The translations under genes and the position numbers were made by a program. The notes beneath the pieces are model-generated. The model was not told the DNA's origin, searched no databases, and saw nothing but the letters and a program-made list of their open reading frames with translations. A stretch of 64,000 bases of DNA, taken from the NCBI RefSeq assembly GCF_012910705.2, contig NZ_WTVG02000040.1, positions 1,054,001-1,118,000 on the forward strand. The letters run 5' to 3'. Shown piece after piece: positions 8,383 to 16,705 of the stretch. Source of the stretch: Aromatoleum anaerobium (GTDB lineage: Bacteria; Pseudomonadota; Gammaproteobacteria; Burkholderiales; Rhodocyclaceae). Position 1 is the stretch's first letter; every line of letters begins with the position of its first letter.

Positions 8383-9486
8383 TCAGAAGGCGTGGTTCAG
8401 GCCGATCAGGAAGTTGCGGCTGTCTTCGTCGTTGTTGGGAACGGTGACACCATTGACAACTTCCGTGCCGCGCGCGAGGACCGAGTAGTTGGTCGCATCA
8501 TCGTTCTGGACTTGCGTGTAACCCACGTAAGCGAGCGTGCGCTTCGACAGGCTGTGCGAGTACAGCAGCGACCAGGCAGCGGCGTCGCTGTCGTTCGTAT
8601 CCGCGTCCGTGCGACCATAGGACAGATGGACCTTGCCGACCGAGCTGACCGGGACCACGCTGCCGACCTGCCAGACCTTGTTGTCGTCTTCCGCAGCGGT
8701 GGCATCCTTGATGATCTGGTACGAGCCCATCAGCTTGAACATGCCGAAGTCGTAGGCGGCGCCCAGATACGCTTCCTTCTTGGTTTCGTCAGCAACCCCG
8801 TTGAACTTCTCGGTCGCAATCGCGCCGGCGTCCTGCTTCACCTGGCTGTAGACAAGGCCGATGGCGAGCGGACCGTTCGCGTAATCGGCGCCGATCGCTG
8901 CGAGGTCACCCGCTTGGCGGTTGTTGTCCTGGTTCTCTTCGTTGAAACCATAGATCGCGTTCAGCGTCAGGCCGCCGAAATCGGGCGACTTGTAGTTGAT
9001 CGAGTTGCTGACGCGCGCCGCACTGCCCGCGACGATGTTCGAACCCTGAGCACCCGCGAGAATGAACTGCGGGCTGAACGGAACGACGTTGATCGCGTCG
9101 TACTTGAGGACGTAGTAGCCCGGCGAGTACTGGCGGCCGAGGCCGATGAAGCCGAAGCCGCCCTGCAGACCGACGAACTGCTGACGCGCGCGCGTAGTAC
9201 TGTTGGCGGCGGTGCCGCGGCTGCCGACGCCTTCGTTCTGGTCGATATCGATCCCGTACTCGAGCGTGAACACGCCCTTCAGGCCGTTGCCGAGATCTTC
9301 GCTACCCTTGAAGCCTATGCGGGAACCCGCCCAGCCGCCGCTATTCACACCGGTGAACTTGTTGTCGTCCATCTTGCCGTAGCCGAAGTAGGCATCGGCA
9401 ACGCCGTACACGGTGACGTTCGATTGCGCGAAAACCGGGGCGGAGACCAGGCCGGCAACGGCCAGGGCAATCAGTTTCTTCTGCAT
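8383..9486 (-). CDS. Gram-negative general porin
   Basis: 367 residues. The signal peptide MQKKLIALAVAGLVSAPVFA is cut before QSNVTVYGVADAYFGY, the usual first strand of betaproteobacterial trimeric porins. The body alternates as beta strands with Gly/Asn/Asp-rich turns, and the last residues ...RNFLIGLNHAF end in the C-terminal phenylalanine recognised by the BAM machinery. The product should be an outer-membrane diffusion channel for small anions or general solutes. A GGAGAAAC-type ribosome site precedes the start. It stands alone as a single-gene unit with its own terminator. Which solutes it prefers cannot be said. Confidence 0.93.
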   Translation of the reverse strand: MQKKLIALAVAGLVSAPVFAQSNVTVYGVADAYFGYGKMDDNKFTGVNSGGWAGSRIGFKGSEDLGNGLKGVFTLEYGIDIDQNEGVGSRGTAANSTTRARQQFVGLQGGFGFIGLGRQYSPGYYVLKYDAINVVPFSPQFILAGAQGSNIVAGSAARVSNSINYKSPDFGGLTLNAIYGFNEENQDNNRQAGDLAAIGADYANGPLAIGLVYSQVKQDAGAIATEKFNGVADETKKEAYLGAAYDFGMFKLMGSYQIIKDATAAEDDNKVWQVGSVVPVSSVGKVHLSYGRTDADTNDSDAAAWSLLYSHSLSKRTLAYVGYTQVQNDDATNYSVLARGTEVVNGVTVPNNDEDSRNFLIGLNHAF

Positions 9487-9633
9487 GTATGTTTCTCCTC
9501 TAATTTGAAGCTGAGACCGGGGAATCCACCACGGCCCGACTTACCTCTCAAGCGAGAAGTTGAAGCGATTGTGCAAAACGGGAGCATGCAGGCGCAAGTC
9601 AAGCAGGCCCGGAATGCACCCTGTCGGCAAAAG

Positions 9634-9653
9634 ATGTTGCACCGACGCAACAT
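9634..9653. repeat. Inverted repeat ATGTTGC-N6-GCAACAT
   Basis: A perfect 7-bp inverted repeat with a 6-nt spacer, about 150 nt upstream of the porin start and 280 nt upstream of rpoH. The size suits a dimeric regulator site. No T-run follows, so it is not a typical terminator. Which factor binds is unknown. Confidence 0.5.
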
Positions 9654-9873
9654 GGATACCCGATGCAGCACACTCGGGCATTGCAGCCCTTTTCCGAGGG
9701 CGCGCCGGGCATATACCTTCGGCATTGCTGCACTGCGGACGCAACGTGATGCGCATGCCTGCGGAGTCCGGCGAAACCGGCAGACGGCAAAGATTTTCGG
9801 CGCCACGGACGTGGCGCCGCCGGTGCGGCACACCCCAATGCCGGATGCCCGCCACCGGAACTCGGGCATGCGC

Positions 9874-9900
9874 TTAGCACTCTCAGGCCATGAGTGCTAA
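9874..9900 (+). promoter_or_regulatory. CIRCE operator (HrcA site) upstream of rpoH
   Basis: The sequence is TTAGCACTC, nine bases, GAGTGCTAA: a perfect match to the CIRCE consensus recognised by the heat-shock repressor HrcA. It ends 27 nt before the rpoH start codon, so a bound repressor would block the promoter or early elongation. hrcA itself is not in the window. Confidence 0.93.
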
Positions 9901-9927
9901 CATTGGTTTCGAGGAGGACCCGTACAT

Positions 9928-10779
<852 letters not shown>

Positions 10780-10821
10780 GAGTCGGAGGCGCGAGCATGC
10801 GGCCTCACGCCGGAGGACCCG

Positions 10822-11409
10822 TCACTTCGGCGGCAGCAACGTCCTGATGTCCGCCGCGATGTTTTCGGCGGATTCTCCGTGCCGTACGTACAGGCGCAAC
10901 TGCCCTGCCGGATCGAAGACATAGGTCCCTGCGACGTGGTCGATGGTGTAGTTCGCACCTTCGGTATCGCCGCTTTTCTGGTAGAAAACCCGGAAATCCT
11001 TCGCCACCGCCTGCGTCTGCGCGGCATCGCCATACAAGCCGAGGAAGCGCGCGTCGAACTGCGGGACGTAGTTCGCGAGCAGCGCCTGCGTGTCGCGCTC
11101 GGGGTCGACGGTGACGAACAGCACTTGCACGCGCTCGGCGTCCGGCCCGAGCCGGCGCATCACTTCGCTCATCGTCGACAGCGTCGTCGGGCAGACGTCC
11201 GGGCATTGCGTATAGCCGAAGAACATCGTCACGACCTTGCCGCGGAAATCCGCCAGCGTGCGCGGCGTACCGTGGTGGTCGGTCAGCGAAAAGGTGCTGC
11301 CGTATTCGGCACCGGTGATGTCCGTGGCGTGGAAAGAAGGCTTGGGCGCGGAGGAATCGGTACAACCCGCGAGCGCAAGCGCGGTCGCGAGGATCAGGGT
11401 GCGTAGCAT
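10822..11409 (-). CDS. SCO1/SenC/PrrC-family copper chaperone lipoprotein
   Basis: 195 residues. A lipoprotein-type signal (LALAGC, Cys16) anchors it to the periplasmic face. The thioredoxin-like fold carries the SCO copper site CPDVC (Cys69, Cys73) and the distal histidine in DHVAGTYVFDP (His158). The protein delivers copper to, or reduces, the CuA centre of cytochrome oxidase subunit II. It is the last gene of the cox operon, 32 nt after ctaB. The frame is open much further upstream, but the ATG at 11409 gives the signal peptide. Confidence 0.93.
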   Translation of the reverse strand: MLRTLILATALALAGCTDSSAPKPSFHATDITGAEYGSTFSLTDHHGTPRTLADFRGKVVTMFFGYTQCPDVCPTTLSTMSEVMRRLGPDAERVQVLFVTVDPERDTQALLANYVPQFDARFLGLYGDAAQTQAVAKDFRVFYQKSGDTEGANYTIDHVAGTYVFDPAGQLRLYVRHGESAENIAADIRTLLPPK

Positions 11410-11441
11410 CGGGACGTCGGCGGGCTGCAAGGGCAGCGGGA

Positions 11442-12356
11442 TCAGAACGGGAGGTAATGATCCGCCAGGAGCGCTGCGAAGAGCAAGAACAGATACAGGA
11501 TCGAGAAGCGGAACGTGCGCCGCGCGAACGCGTCGCTGTAATCGACGTACAGACGCCAGGCGTGGCGCAGGAAGGCGCAGCCCAGCGCGATCGCGCAGAC
11601 GAGATACAGCGGACCGCTCATCCGCGTCGCGAACGGCAGCAGCGTGACGCCAAACAGGATGCAGGTGTAGAGCAACACCGACAGCCGGGTGAATTCCGGC
11701 CCGTGGGTCACCGGCAGCATCGGCAGGCCGGCGCGCGCATAGTCGGCGCTGCGATAGAGCGCCAGCGCCCAGAAATGCGGCGGCGTCCAGGCGAAGATGA
11801 TCAGGAACAGCAACAGGGCGTCGGCGCTGACTTCGCCGGTGACGGCGGCCCAGCCGAGCACCGGCGGCATTGCGCCGGATGCGCCCCCGATGACGATGTT
11901 CTGCGGCGTGCGCGGCTTGAGCAGGACCGTATAGACGACAGCGTAGCCGACGAAAGTCGCGAGCGTCAGCCACATCGTCAGCGGATTCACCCATTGATGC
12001 AGCACCGTCAGCCCGGTGCCGCCGAGCACGCCGGCAAAGAGCAGCGTCTCGGCCGGCGCAAGTTCGCCGCGGGGCAGCGGACGGTGGCGGGTGCGCGCCA
12101 TGCGGGCGTCGATGTGGGCCTCGATGAGGCAGTTCATCGCCGCGGCGGCGCCGGCGACGAAGGCGATGCCCAGCGTCGCGGCGGCGACGCTCTTCGGATC
12201 CGGCAGTCCTTCGGGCACCGCGAGGAACATCCCGATCACCGCGCAGAACACGATCAGCGTATTCACGCGCGGTTTCGTCAGCACGTAGAACGCATGCAGC
12301 CGCCGGCCGGCGGCATGGCGGTCAAGCGTAAGAGTTCTTGTGTTCAGCACGCTCAT
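11442..12356 (-). CDS. ctaB: Haem o synthase (protoheme IX farnesyltransferase)
   Basis: 304 residues, UbiA-superfamily membrane prenyltransferase with about nine hydrophobic segments. It farnesylates haem b to haem o, the first step to haem a. The prenyl-diphosphate binding site is visible as [20 protein letters not shown] (about residues 75-94; the first acidic residue is Glu rather than Asp), and a second motif [15 protein letters not shown] lies at about 214-228. It is also called cyoE. The gene starts inside the 3' end of ctaA (35-nt overlap) and so is likely translationally coupled to it. Confidence 0.95.
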   Translation of the reverse strand: MSVLNTRTLTLDRHAAGRRLHAFYVLTKPRVNTLIVFCAVIGMFLAVPEGLPDPKSVAAATLGIAFVAGAAAAMNCLIEAHIDARMARTRHRPLPRGELAPAETLLFAGVLGGTGLTVLHQWVNPLTMWLTLATFVGYAVVYTVLLKPRTPQNIVIGGASGAMPPVLGWAAVTGEVSADALLLFLIIFAWTPPHFWALALYRSADYARAGLPMLPVTHGPEFTRLSVLLYTCILFGVTLLPFATRMSGPLYLVCAIALGCAFLRHAWRLYVDYSDAFARRTFRFSILYLFLLFAALLADHYLPF

Positions 12357-13359
12357 GTTCGCTTCTCCCCACTGCGGCCAGGCGGGGCATGGCGCGCATC
12401 CGGTAGTTGATCGTCACCATCACGCCGACCAGCAGCGCCGCGCCCGCGTTGTGCGCGACGGCAAGCGGCAGCGGCAGGCTGAACAGGACATTCGCCACGC
12501 CGAGCGCCGTCTGCAGCGCGAGCGCGGCAAACAGCGCGAGGCCCGCCACCCGCGTCGCCCGACGCCGGGACAGCGCCCACGCGAGCAGGGACAGCACCAA
12601 GGCGGTCAGCGCGGCCCCCAGCCGGTGTGACCAGTGGATCGCGGTCAGTGCGGCAAACGACAGGATCTGGCCGTCGGCGGTCATGCCGAGTTCGCGCACG
12701 ACATGGAACGCACCGGCGTAGTCCGCAGGCGGCCAGAAGCTTCCCTGGCACGCAGGAAAATCGCTGCATGCGAGTGCTGCATAATTCGTGCTGGTCCAGC
12801 CGCCGAGCATGATCTGGACCGCGAGCAGCACGAACGCGAACCGCGCCGCACCCCGCAGGCTGCGCGACACGGTAACGGGCGGCATCCGCCACGCCTTCAG
12901 CGTGAGCCACGCGAGCAATCCCAGCGTCGCCAGGCCGCCGAGCAGATGCGCGGTGACGATCGCCGGCTTGAGCAGCAGCGTGACGGTCCATTTGCCGAGC
13001 AGCCCCTGGAAGATCACGATGCCGACGAGCGCGGCGGCGACCCGTGGCGAGCTCGCCGGGTCATCGCGCCTGCGCCACGCGAGCACGGCGATGGCAATGA
13101 TCAGCAGCCCGAGGCTCGCCGCCAGATAGCGGTGGATCATCTCCTTCCACGCCTTGGGCAGGCTCACCGGTCCGTGCGGATCGGCAGCATGCGTGTGCAG
13201 GATGTCCGTCGCCGCGTGGTGCGGCGTGAGCCGACCGTAGCACCCGGGCCAGTCGGGACAGCCGAGGCCGGCGTCGGAGAGCCGCACATAGGCGCCGAAC
13301 ACGACCACCAGCGTGGTCAGCGCCAGCGCAGCCAGCACCAGGCGGCGGTAGAACGTCAT
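12322..13359 (-). CDS. ctaA: Haem A synthase (COX15/CtaA family)
   Basis: 345 residues, polytopic inner-membrane protein with about eight hydrophobic segments. It oxidises haem o to haem a for the aa3 oxidase. Family features include [20 protein letters not shown] near residues 23-42 and histidine-bearing helices ([28 protein letters not shown]) that bind haem. A cysteine pair in the loop [12 protein letters not shown] is the type 2 periplasmic pair. The ATG at 13359 is chosen over 13392 because it starts directly at the first membrane segment after a GAGGCACC site. It lies between the SCO-like gene and ctaB. Confidence 0.95.
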   Translation of the reverse strand: MTFYRRLVLAALALTTLVVVFGAYVRLSDAGLGCPDWPGCYGRLTPHHAATDILHTHAADPHGPVSLPKAWKEMIHRYLAASLGLLIIAIAVLAWRRRDDPASSPRVAAALVGIVIFQGLLGKWTVTLLLKPAIVTAHLLGGLATLGLLAWLTLKAWRMPPVTVSRSLRGAARFAFVLLAVQIMLGGWTSTNYAALACSDFPACQGSFWPPADYAGAFHVVRELGMTADGQILSFAALTAIHWSHRLGAALTALVLSLLAWALSRRRATRVAGLALFAALALQTALGVANVLFSLPLPLAVAHNAGAALLVGVMVTINYRMRAMPRLAAVGRSEHERAEHKNSYA

Positions 13360-13396
13360 CGGTGCCTCCTCGGCAGCGTTCGCAGCGCGCACGTCG

Positions 13397-13966
13397 TCAT
13401 CCCCGCCCGAGCCCGGAATACTTGAGCAGGCGCTCCAGGTCCTTGATCACCCCCTTGATGTCCGTCGGGACAGGGAAACGCATCATCACGTTGCCCAGCG
13501 GATCCACCAGGAACACATGAACGCCCCGCGCTGCGCCGGGAAAGCGGACGAGCCACGGCGAGCCGGCGCGCGCGACACGCAAGCCGTCGTGCCGGCCGAG
13601 CAGCGCCGCCGGCGGATCGACGTCGTCGGTGACGAGCCACAGGCGCGCGACGCGCGTCATCTCCTTGCCCTGCGCGAGACGTGACTGGCGCACCGCGTAC
13701 AAAGCCCGTTCACAATCGGCCCCGCAGGCGCCGGAGCCGGCATAGACGAGCGTCCAGCGGCCGTCCACCGCCTCTCGTCCGAACGGCGGCTGGCCGGCCA
13801 CGCCGGGGAAAACCGCGTCGGGCAGTGGCGCGGGCGGAATCAACTCGCCGTAATTCACCTGGCCCTGCGGCTGCCACACGTAATAGGCGAAATACGACGC
13901 CGCAACAGGAAGGGTGCATACCAGCACAAGCGCGGCGAGCGTGAGTTTTGCACTGCGTTGCGTCAC
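13397..13966 (-). CDS. Membrane-anchored SCO/thioredoxin-like oxidase-associated protein
   Basis: 189 residues with a GTG start whose TGA-containing overlap with surf1 is GTGA; AGGAGG stands just upstream. One N-terminal membrane segment (residues 8-27) is followed by a periplasmic domain. The pattern TLVYAGSGACGADCERAL places Cys81 and Cys85 in a CxxxC like the SCO copper site, and VFLVDPLGNVMMRF resembles the later SCO strands, but the SCO distal histidine does not align cleanly (His150 is a few residues away). The function is unproven; position in the cox operon suggests a redox or copper role in oxidase assembly. Similar genes sit between surf1 and ctaA in related bacteria. Confidence 0.75.
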   Translation of the reverse strand: MTQRSAKLTLAALVLVCTLPVAASYFAYYVWQPQGQVNYGELIPPAPLPDAVFPGVAGQPPFGREAVDGRWTLVYAGSGACGADCERALYAVRQSRLAQGKEMTRVARLWLVTDDVDPPAALLGRHDGLRVARAGSPWLVRFPGAARGVHVFLVDPLGNVMMRFPVPTDIKGVIKDLERLLKYSGLGRG

Positions 13967-14655
13967 GGCCTGAGCCTCCTGAAGACATACACGCCGGTCA
14001 TCACCAGCGACAATCCGGCGAGCGAGTACCACTGCAGCGCATAGCCGCGGTGGCGGTCGATGCCGGCGTCCGGTCGCGGCCAGTCGCGCTGCAGTCCATC
14101 GGCGGCAGCCGAGGTCTGCTGGACGATCCAGTCGCGCACCGCGAGCCCCGACAGCGCGCGATAGCGCTCCATGTCGAGGTACTGCCAGACTCGCCCCTGC
14201 GCAGCCTCCGGTGCAAGGGTGAAGGGGTCGACCTGCGGCATGCGGACGATACCGGCAAGGTTCACGCTCCCCGCCGCGGGCGCCGCATCGGGCAATACGG
14301 CGCGGTCCGCGCCCGCCGCGATCCAGCCGCGATTCACCAGCACCCAGCCCGCATCGCCTTCCAGGCGCAGCGGTGTCAGGACTTCGTAGCCTGCACGGCC
14401 GCGATGGACGCGGTTGTCGAGATAAATCGTCGCTGCCGGGCTCCATTCGCCGTGCAGGCGGACCGGCTGCCATTCGGCCATCTGCATCGATGCCGAAGGC
14501 GAAACCGGGGCGGTGGCAGCCGCGGATTCGATGCGCGCCTGCAGCGCGGTCTTCTCGGCCGCCCGGCCCAGCTGCCAGTTGCCGAGCTGCGCGGTCAGCA
14601 GCGCTAGCGCGACGCCGGCGATCAGCGGCAGCGGATGAAAGCGGTCGAAAATCAT
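13963..14655 (-). CDS. SURF1 family cytochrome oxidase assembly protein
   Basis: 230 residues, with two membrane segments at the ends (about 8-24 and 207-225) enclosing a periplasmic domain, the SURF1/Shy1 topology. Recognisable motifs are LGNWQLGRAAEK near the start, GYEVLTPLRL and WVLVNRGWIA in the middle, and HRGYALQWYSLAG before the last helix. It helps place haem a in subunit I. The ATG at 14655 is chosen because the longer frame to 14820 runs into the divergent small membrane gene. It overlaps the next gene by 4 nt. Confidence 0.93.
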   Translation of the reverse strand: MIFDRFHPLPLIAGVALALLTAQLGNWQLGRAAEKTALQARIESAAATAPVSPSASMQMAEWQPVRLHGEWSPAATIYLDNRVHRGRAGYEVLTPLRLEGDAGWVLVNRGWIAAGADRAVLPDAAPAAGSVNLAGIVRMPQVDPFTLAPEAAQGRVWQYLDMERYRALSGLAVRDWIVQQTSAAADGLQRDWPRPDAGIDRHRGYALQWYSLAGLSLVMTGVYVFRRLRP

Positions 14656-14715
14656 CGCCGCCGCCGTCCGTTTCGACCAGAATGGAACTCTTCGCCAGCT
14701 CGCCGGAGTCCCGTC

Positions 14716-14916
14716 ATGCACGTCGTCGTGATCGTCTTTCTGGTGCTCATCGTCGGCAGCCTCGCGTCGGCGCTGGTGTTCCTGCTGCGCGACCAGGGCA
14801 AGGGCCGGCGCACCGTGCATGCGCTTGCGCTGCGCGTCGCGCTGTCGATCGCGCTGTTCGTGCTGCTGATGGCGGGGTTCGCGTCGGGGCTGATCACGCA
14901 GCGCCTCGGTTCATAG
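14716..14916 (+). CDS. Small twin-transmembrane protein (DUF2909-like)
   Basis: 66 residues on the opposite strand from the surrounding cox genes. Two hydrophobic helices, about residues 3-23 and 40-60, are joined by a basic loop RDQGKGRRT. It resembles the DUF2909 twin-transmembrane family that accompanies cox operons in betaproteobacteria. The start lies 60 nt from the divergent surf1 start, and the stop overlaps the end of the subunit III gene by 6 nt. The function is unknown; a role in oxidase assembly or stability is inferred from location only. Confidence 0.8.
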   Translation: MHVVVIVFLVLIVGSLASALVFLLRDQGKGRRTVHALALRVALSIALFVLLMAGFASGLITQRLGS

Positions 14917-15762
14917 CCAATACACGACGACGAACAGCATCAGCCACACGACGTCGACAAAGTGCCAGTACCACGCGGTCGCCTCGAAGGCGAAATGGTG
15001 CTCCGGACTGAAGTGGCCGGCGAGCACGCGGCCGAGCGTCACCGTCAGCATGATCGCGCCGATCGTCACATGCAGGCCGTGGAAGCCGGTCAGCATGAAG
15101 AAGGTCGAGCCGTAGATGCCGGTGTCGAGCTGCAGATTGAGTTCCTGGTAGGCGTGGACGTATTCGTAGATCTGGAAGCCGAGGAACGTCACGCCGAGCA
15201 GGATCGTCACCAGCAGGCCGATCTTGAGCTGGCTGCGATTGTCTTTCAGCAGGCCGTAATGCGCCCACGTCAGCGTCGCGCCTGATGACAGAAGGATCAG
15301 CGTGTTCAGCGCCGGGATGCCCCAGGCGCCCATCGGCGTGAAAGGGTCCACCAGATAGGGGCCGTCGGACGGCCAGGCGCCGGTGAAACCCTGCCAGATC
15401 AATGCCTCGTTCGCGCCGCTCGCAAGCCACGGCACGCTCAGCACGCGGGCGTAGAACAGCGCGCCGAAGAACGCGGCAAAGAACATCACCTCCGAAAAAA
15501 TAAACCAGCCCATCGACCAGCGAAACGAGCGGTCGACCTGCTTGCCGTACTTGCCGCTCTGGGATTCGCGGATCACCTGTCCGAACCAGCCGAACAGCAT
15601 GTAGACGAGGGTCGCTGCGCCGAGGAACAGCACCCATCGCCCGGCGCCGATCCTGTTCAGCCACATCACCGCGCCGGACGCGGACAGCAGCAGCGCAATC
15701 GAGCCGAAGATCGGGTACTTCGACGGCTCCGGCACGAAGTATTTGTCCAGCGTGTGCGTCAT
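14911..15762 (-). CDS. coxC: Cytochrome c oxidase subunit III
   Basis: 283 residues with about seven membrane segments. Typical motifs are FIFSEVMFFAAFFGALFYAR (glutamate in the helix), LLSSGATLTWAHYGLL, and FMLTGFHGLHVTIGAIML, with AFEATAWYWHFVDVVWLMLF at the C terminus. Subunit III supports stability and proton uptake of the aa3 oxidase. It follows the DUF2970 gene by 18 nt on the minus strand. The start context GGGAGGCAGTC ATG is good. Confidence 0.97.
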   Translation of the reverse strand: MTHTLDKYFVPEPSKYPIFGSIALLLSASGAVMWLNRIGAGRWVLFLGAATLVYMLFGWFGQVIRESQSGKYGKQVDRSFRWSMGWFIFSEVMFFAAFFGALFYARVLSVPWLASGANEALIWQGFTGAWPSDGPYLVDPFTPMGAWGIPALNTLILLSSGATLTWAHYGLLKDNRSQLKIGLLVTILLGVTFLGFQIYEYVHAYQELNLQLDTGIYGSTFFMLTGFHGLHVTIGAIMLTVTLGRVLAGHFSPEHHFAFEATAWYWHFVDVVWLMLFVVVYWL

Positions 15763-15780
15763 GACTGCCTCCCAGGCCTT

Positions 15781-16032
15781 CTATGCTCCGACGACGAAGT
15801 GCACGACCGTGACGAGGCCGAGCACGAACAGCAATCCCGCCAGCAGCCCGACCGCGACGACCAGTTTCGGGTCCAGCGAAGTGGCGTCGCGGTGGTAGGC
15901 GTCGTGCCGCCGCACACCGAGAAACGACCACAGCACGGCCCTGAACGTCGCCCAGAAACCGGCCCGGCGCGGCTCGCCCCGCGGTTCCGGCCCCGGCCCC
16001 GGCAATGCGCCGTCGTCCCGCTCATCGCTCAA
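15781..16032 (-). CDS. Small membrane protein, DUF2970-like
   Basis: 83 residues. The proposed TTG start overlaps the ctaG stop as TTGA, which explains why a normal ATG is missing and implies translational coupling. The first 20 residues are Pro/Gly/Glu-rich, then FWATFRAVLWSFLGVRR and a single membrane helix at about residues 57-80. This matches the small DUF2970 proteins found between ctaG and coxC in betaproteobacteria. Its biochemical role is unknown. The exact start is the uncertain part. Confidence 0.75.
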   Translation of the reverse strand: MSDERDDGALPGPGPEPRGEPRRAGFWATFRAVLWSFLGVRRHDAYHRDATSLDPKLVVAVGLLAGLLFVLGLVTVVHFVVGA

Positions 16033-16586
16033 GACGCGGCTCCGCCTCCGGGCGCGCCGACCACCCGCCGACCCGCGATCTCGAAGAAGGTATAAGACAG
16101 CGTGATCGTCGTGATTTCGGCAGGCAGCTCGGCATCGACGACGAAGGCGACCGGCATCGTGCGCTTTTCGCCAGCCTGGAGCGTCTGCTGCGTGAAGCAG
16201 AAGCAGTCCAGCTTGCGGAAGAACTTCCCCGCGCGCTGCGGCCCGTAGCTCGGCACGGCCTGTCCGGTGACCGGCTCGTCGCGGGTGTTCGACACTTCGT
16301 ACGCGATCGTCACCAGTTCGCCGGGGTGGACCTTCACGGCCGCCTGCAGCGGGCGAAAGCGCCACGGCAGGTCGTGGGTGTTGGCATCGAACTGCACGGT
16401 GATCGTGCGCGAGGCGTCCACCTGCGAGTTCGCGACGCGGTCCGGCCGCAGCAGGTTGTTGACGCCGGCGACCTCGCAGATCTTTTCGTAGAACGGCACG
16501 AGCAGGAAGCCGAAGCCGAACATCACCACTGCCGCCAGCGCGAGGCGGAACAGCAGCCGGCGGTTCTCGGCAGCAATCATGCTCAT
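16029..16586 (-). CDS. ctaG: Cytochrome c oxidase assembly protein CtaG/Cox11
   Basis: 185 residues. One N-terminal membrane helix (about 10-29) anchors a periplasmic immunoglobulin-like domain. The copper motif CFCF follows FFRKLD near residue 127, and YEKICEVAGVNN follows the membrane helix. Cox11 delivers copper to CuB in subunit I. The gene starts inside the small assembly gene upstream and overlaps the next gene by TTGA, so the three are probably coupled in translation. Confidence 0.95.
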   Translation of the reverse strand: MSMIAAENRRLLFRLALAAVVMFGFGFLLVPFYEKICEVAGVNNLLRPDRVANSQVDASRTITVQFDANTHDLPWRFRPLQAAVKVHPGELVTIAYEVSNTRDEPVTGQAVPSYGPQRAGKFFRKLDCFCFTQQTLQAGEKRTMPVAFVVDAELPAEITTITLSYTFFEIAGRRVVGAPGGGAAS

Positions 16587-16705
16587 CGCGCGAACACTCC
16601 GTACTTGAGGATGACGGCGATGAAGAACGCGAGGGCGAGCGCCGCCAGCACCAGTGCGGTGCGGACGTTGGCCGAGCGGCGCGGATCCCTTGCCATGTTT
16701 CTCAT
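16583..16705 (-). CDS. Cytochrome oxidase small assembly protein
   Basis: 40 residues, beginning at an ATG that overlaps the coxA stop as ATGA and is preceded by GTGAGGTG. A second ATG at 16696 would give 37 residues. A short basic N terminus is followed by one membrane helix, [20 protein letters not shown]. Similar mini-proteins lie between coxA and ctaG in related bacteria. It overlaps ctaG by 4 nt. A role in assembly is inferred from position. Confidence 0.75.
   Translation of the reverse strand: MRNMARDPRRSANVRTALVLAALALAFFIAVILKYGVFAR

Larger units (their letters stand above)
9487..9927. other. Divergent intergenic region between porin and rpoH
   Basis: 441 nt without a credible gene. 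It should hold the porin promoter on the minus strand and the rpoH promoter on the plus strand. Two structured elements stand out: a 20-nt inverted repeat at 9634-9653 and a perfect CIRCE at 9874-9900. The open frames crossing it are in every direction and look like GC-rich noise. Confidence 0.6.
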
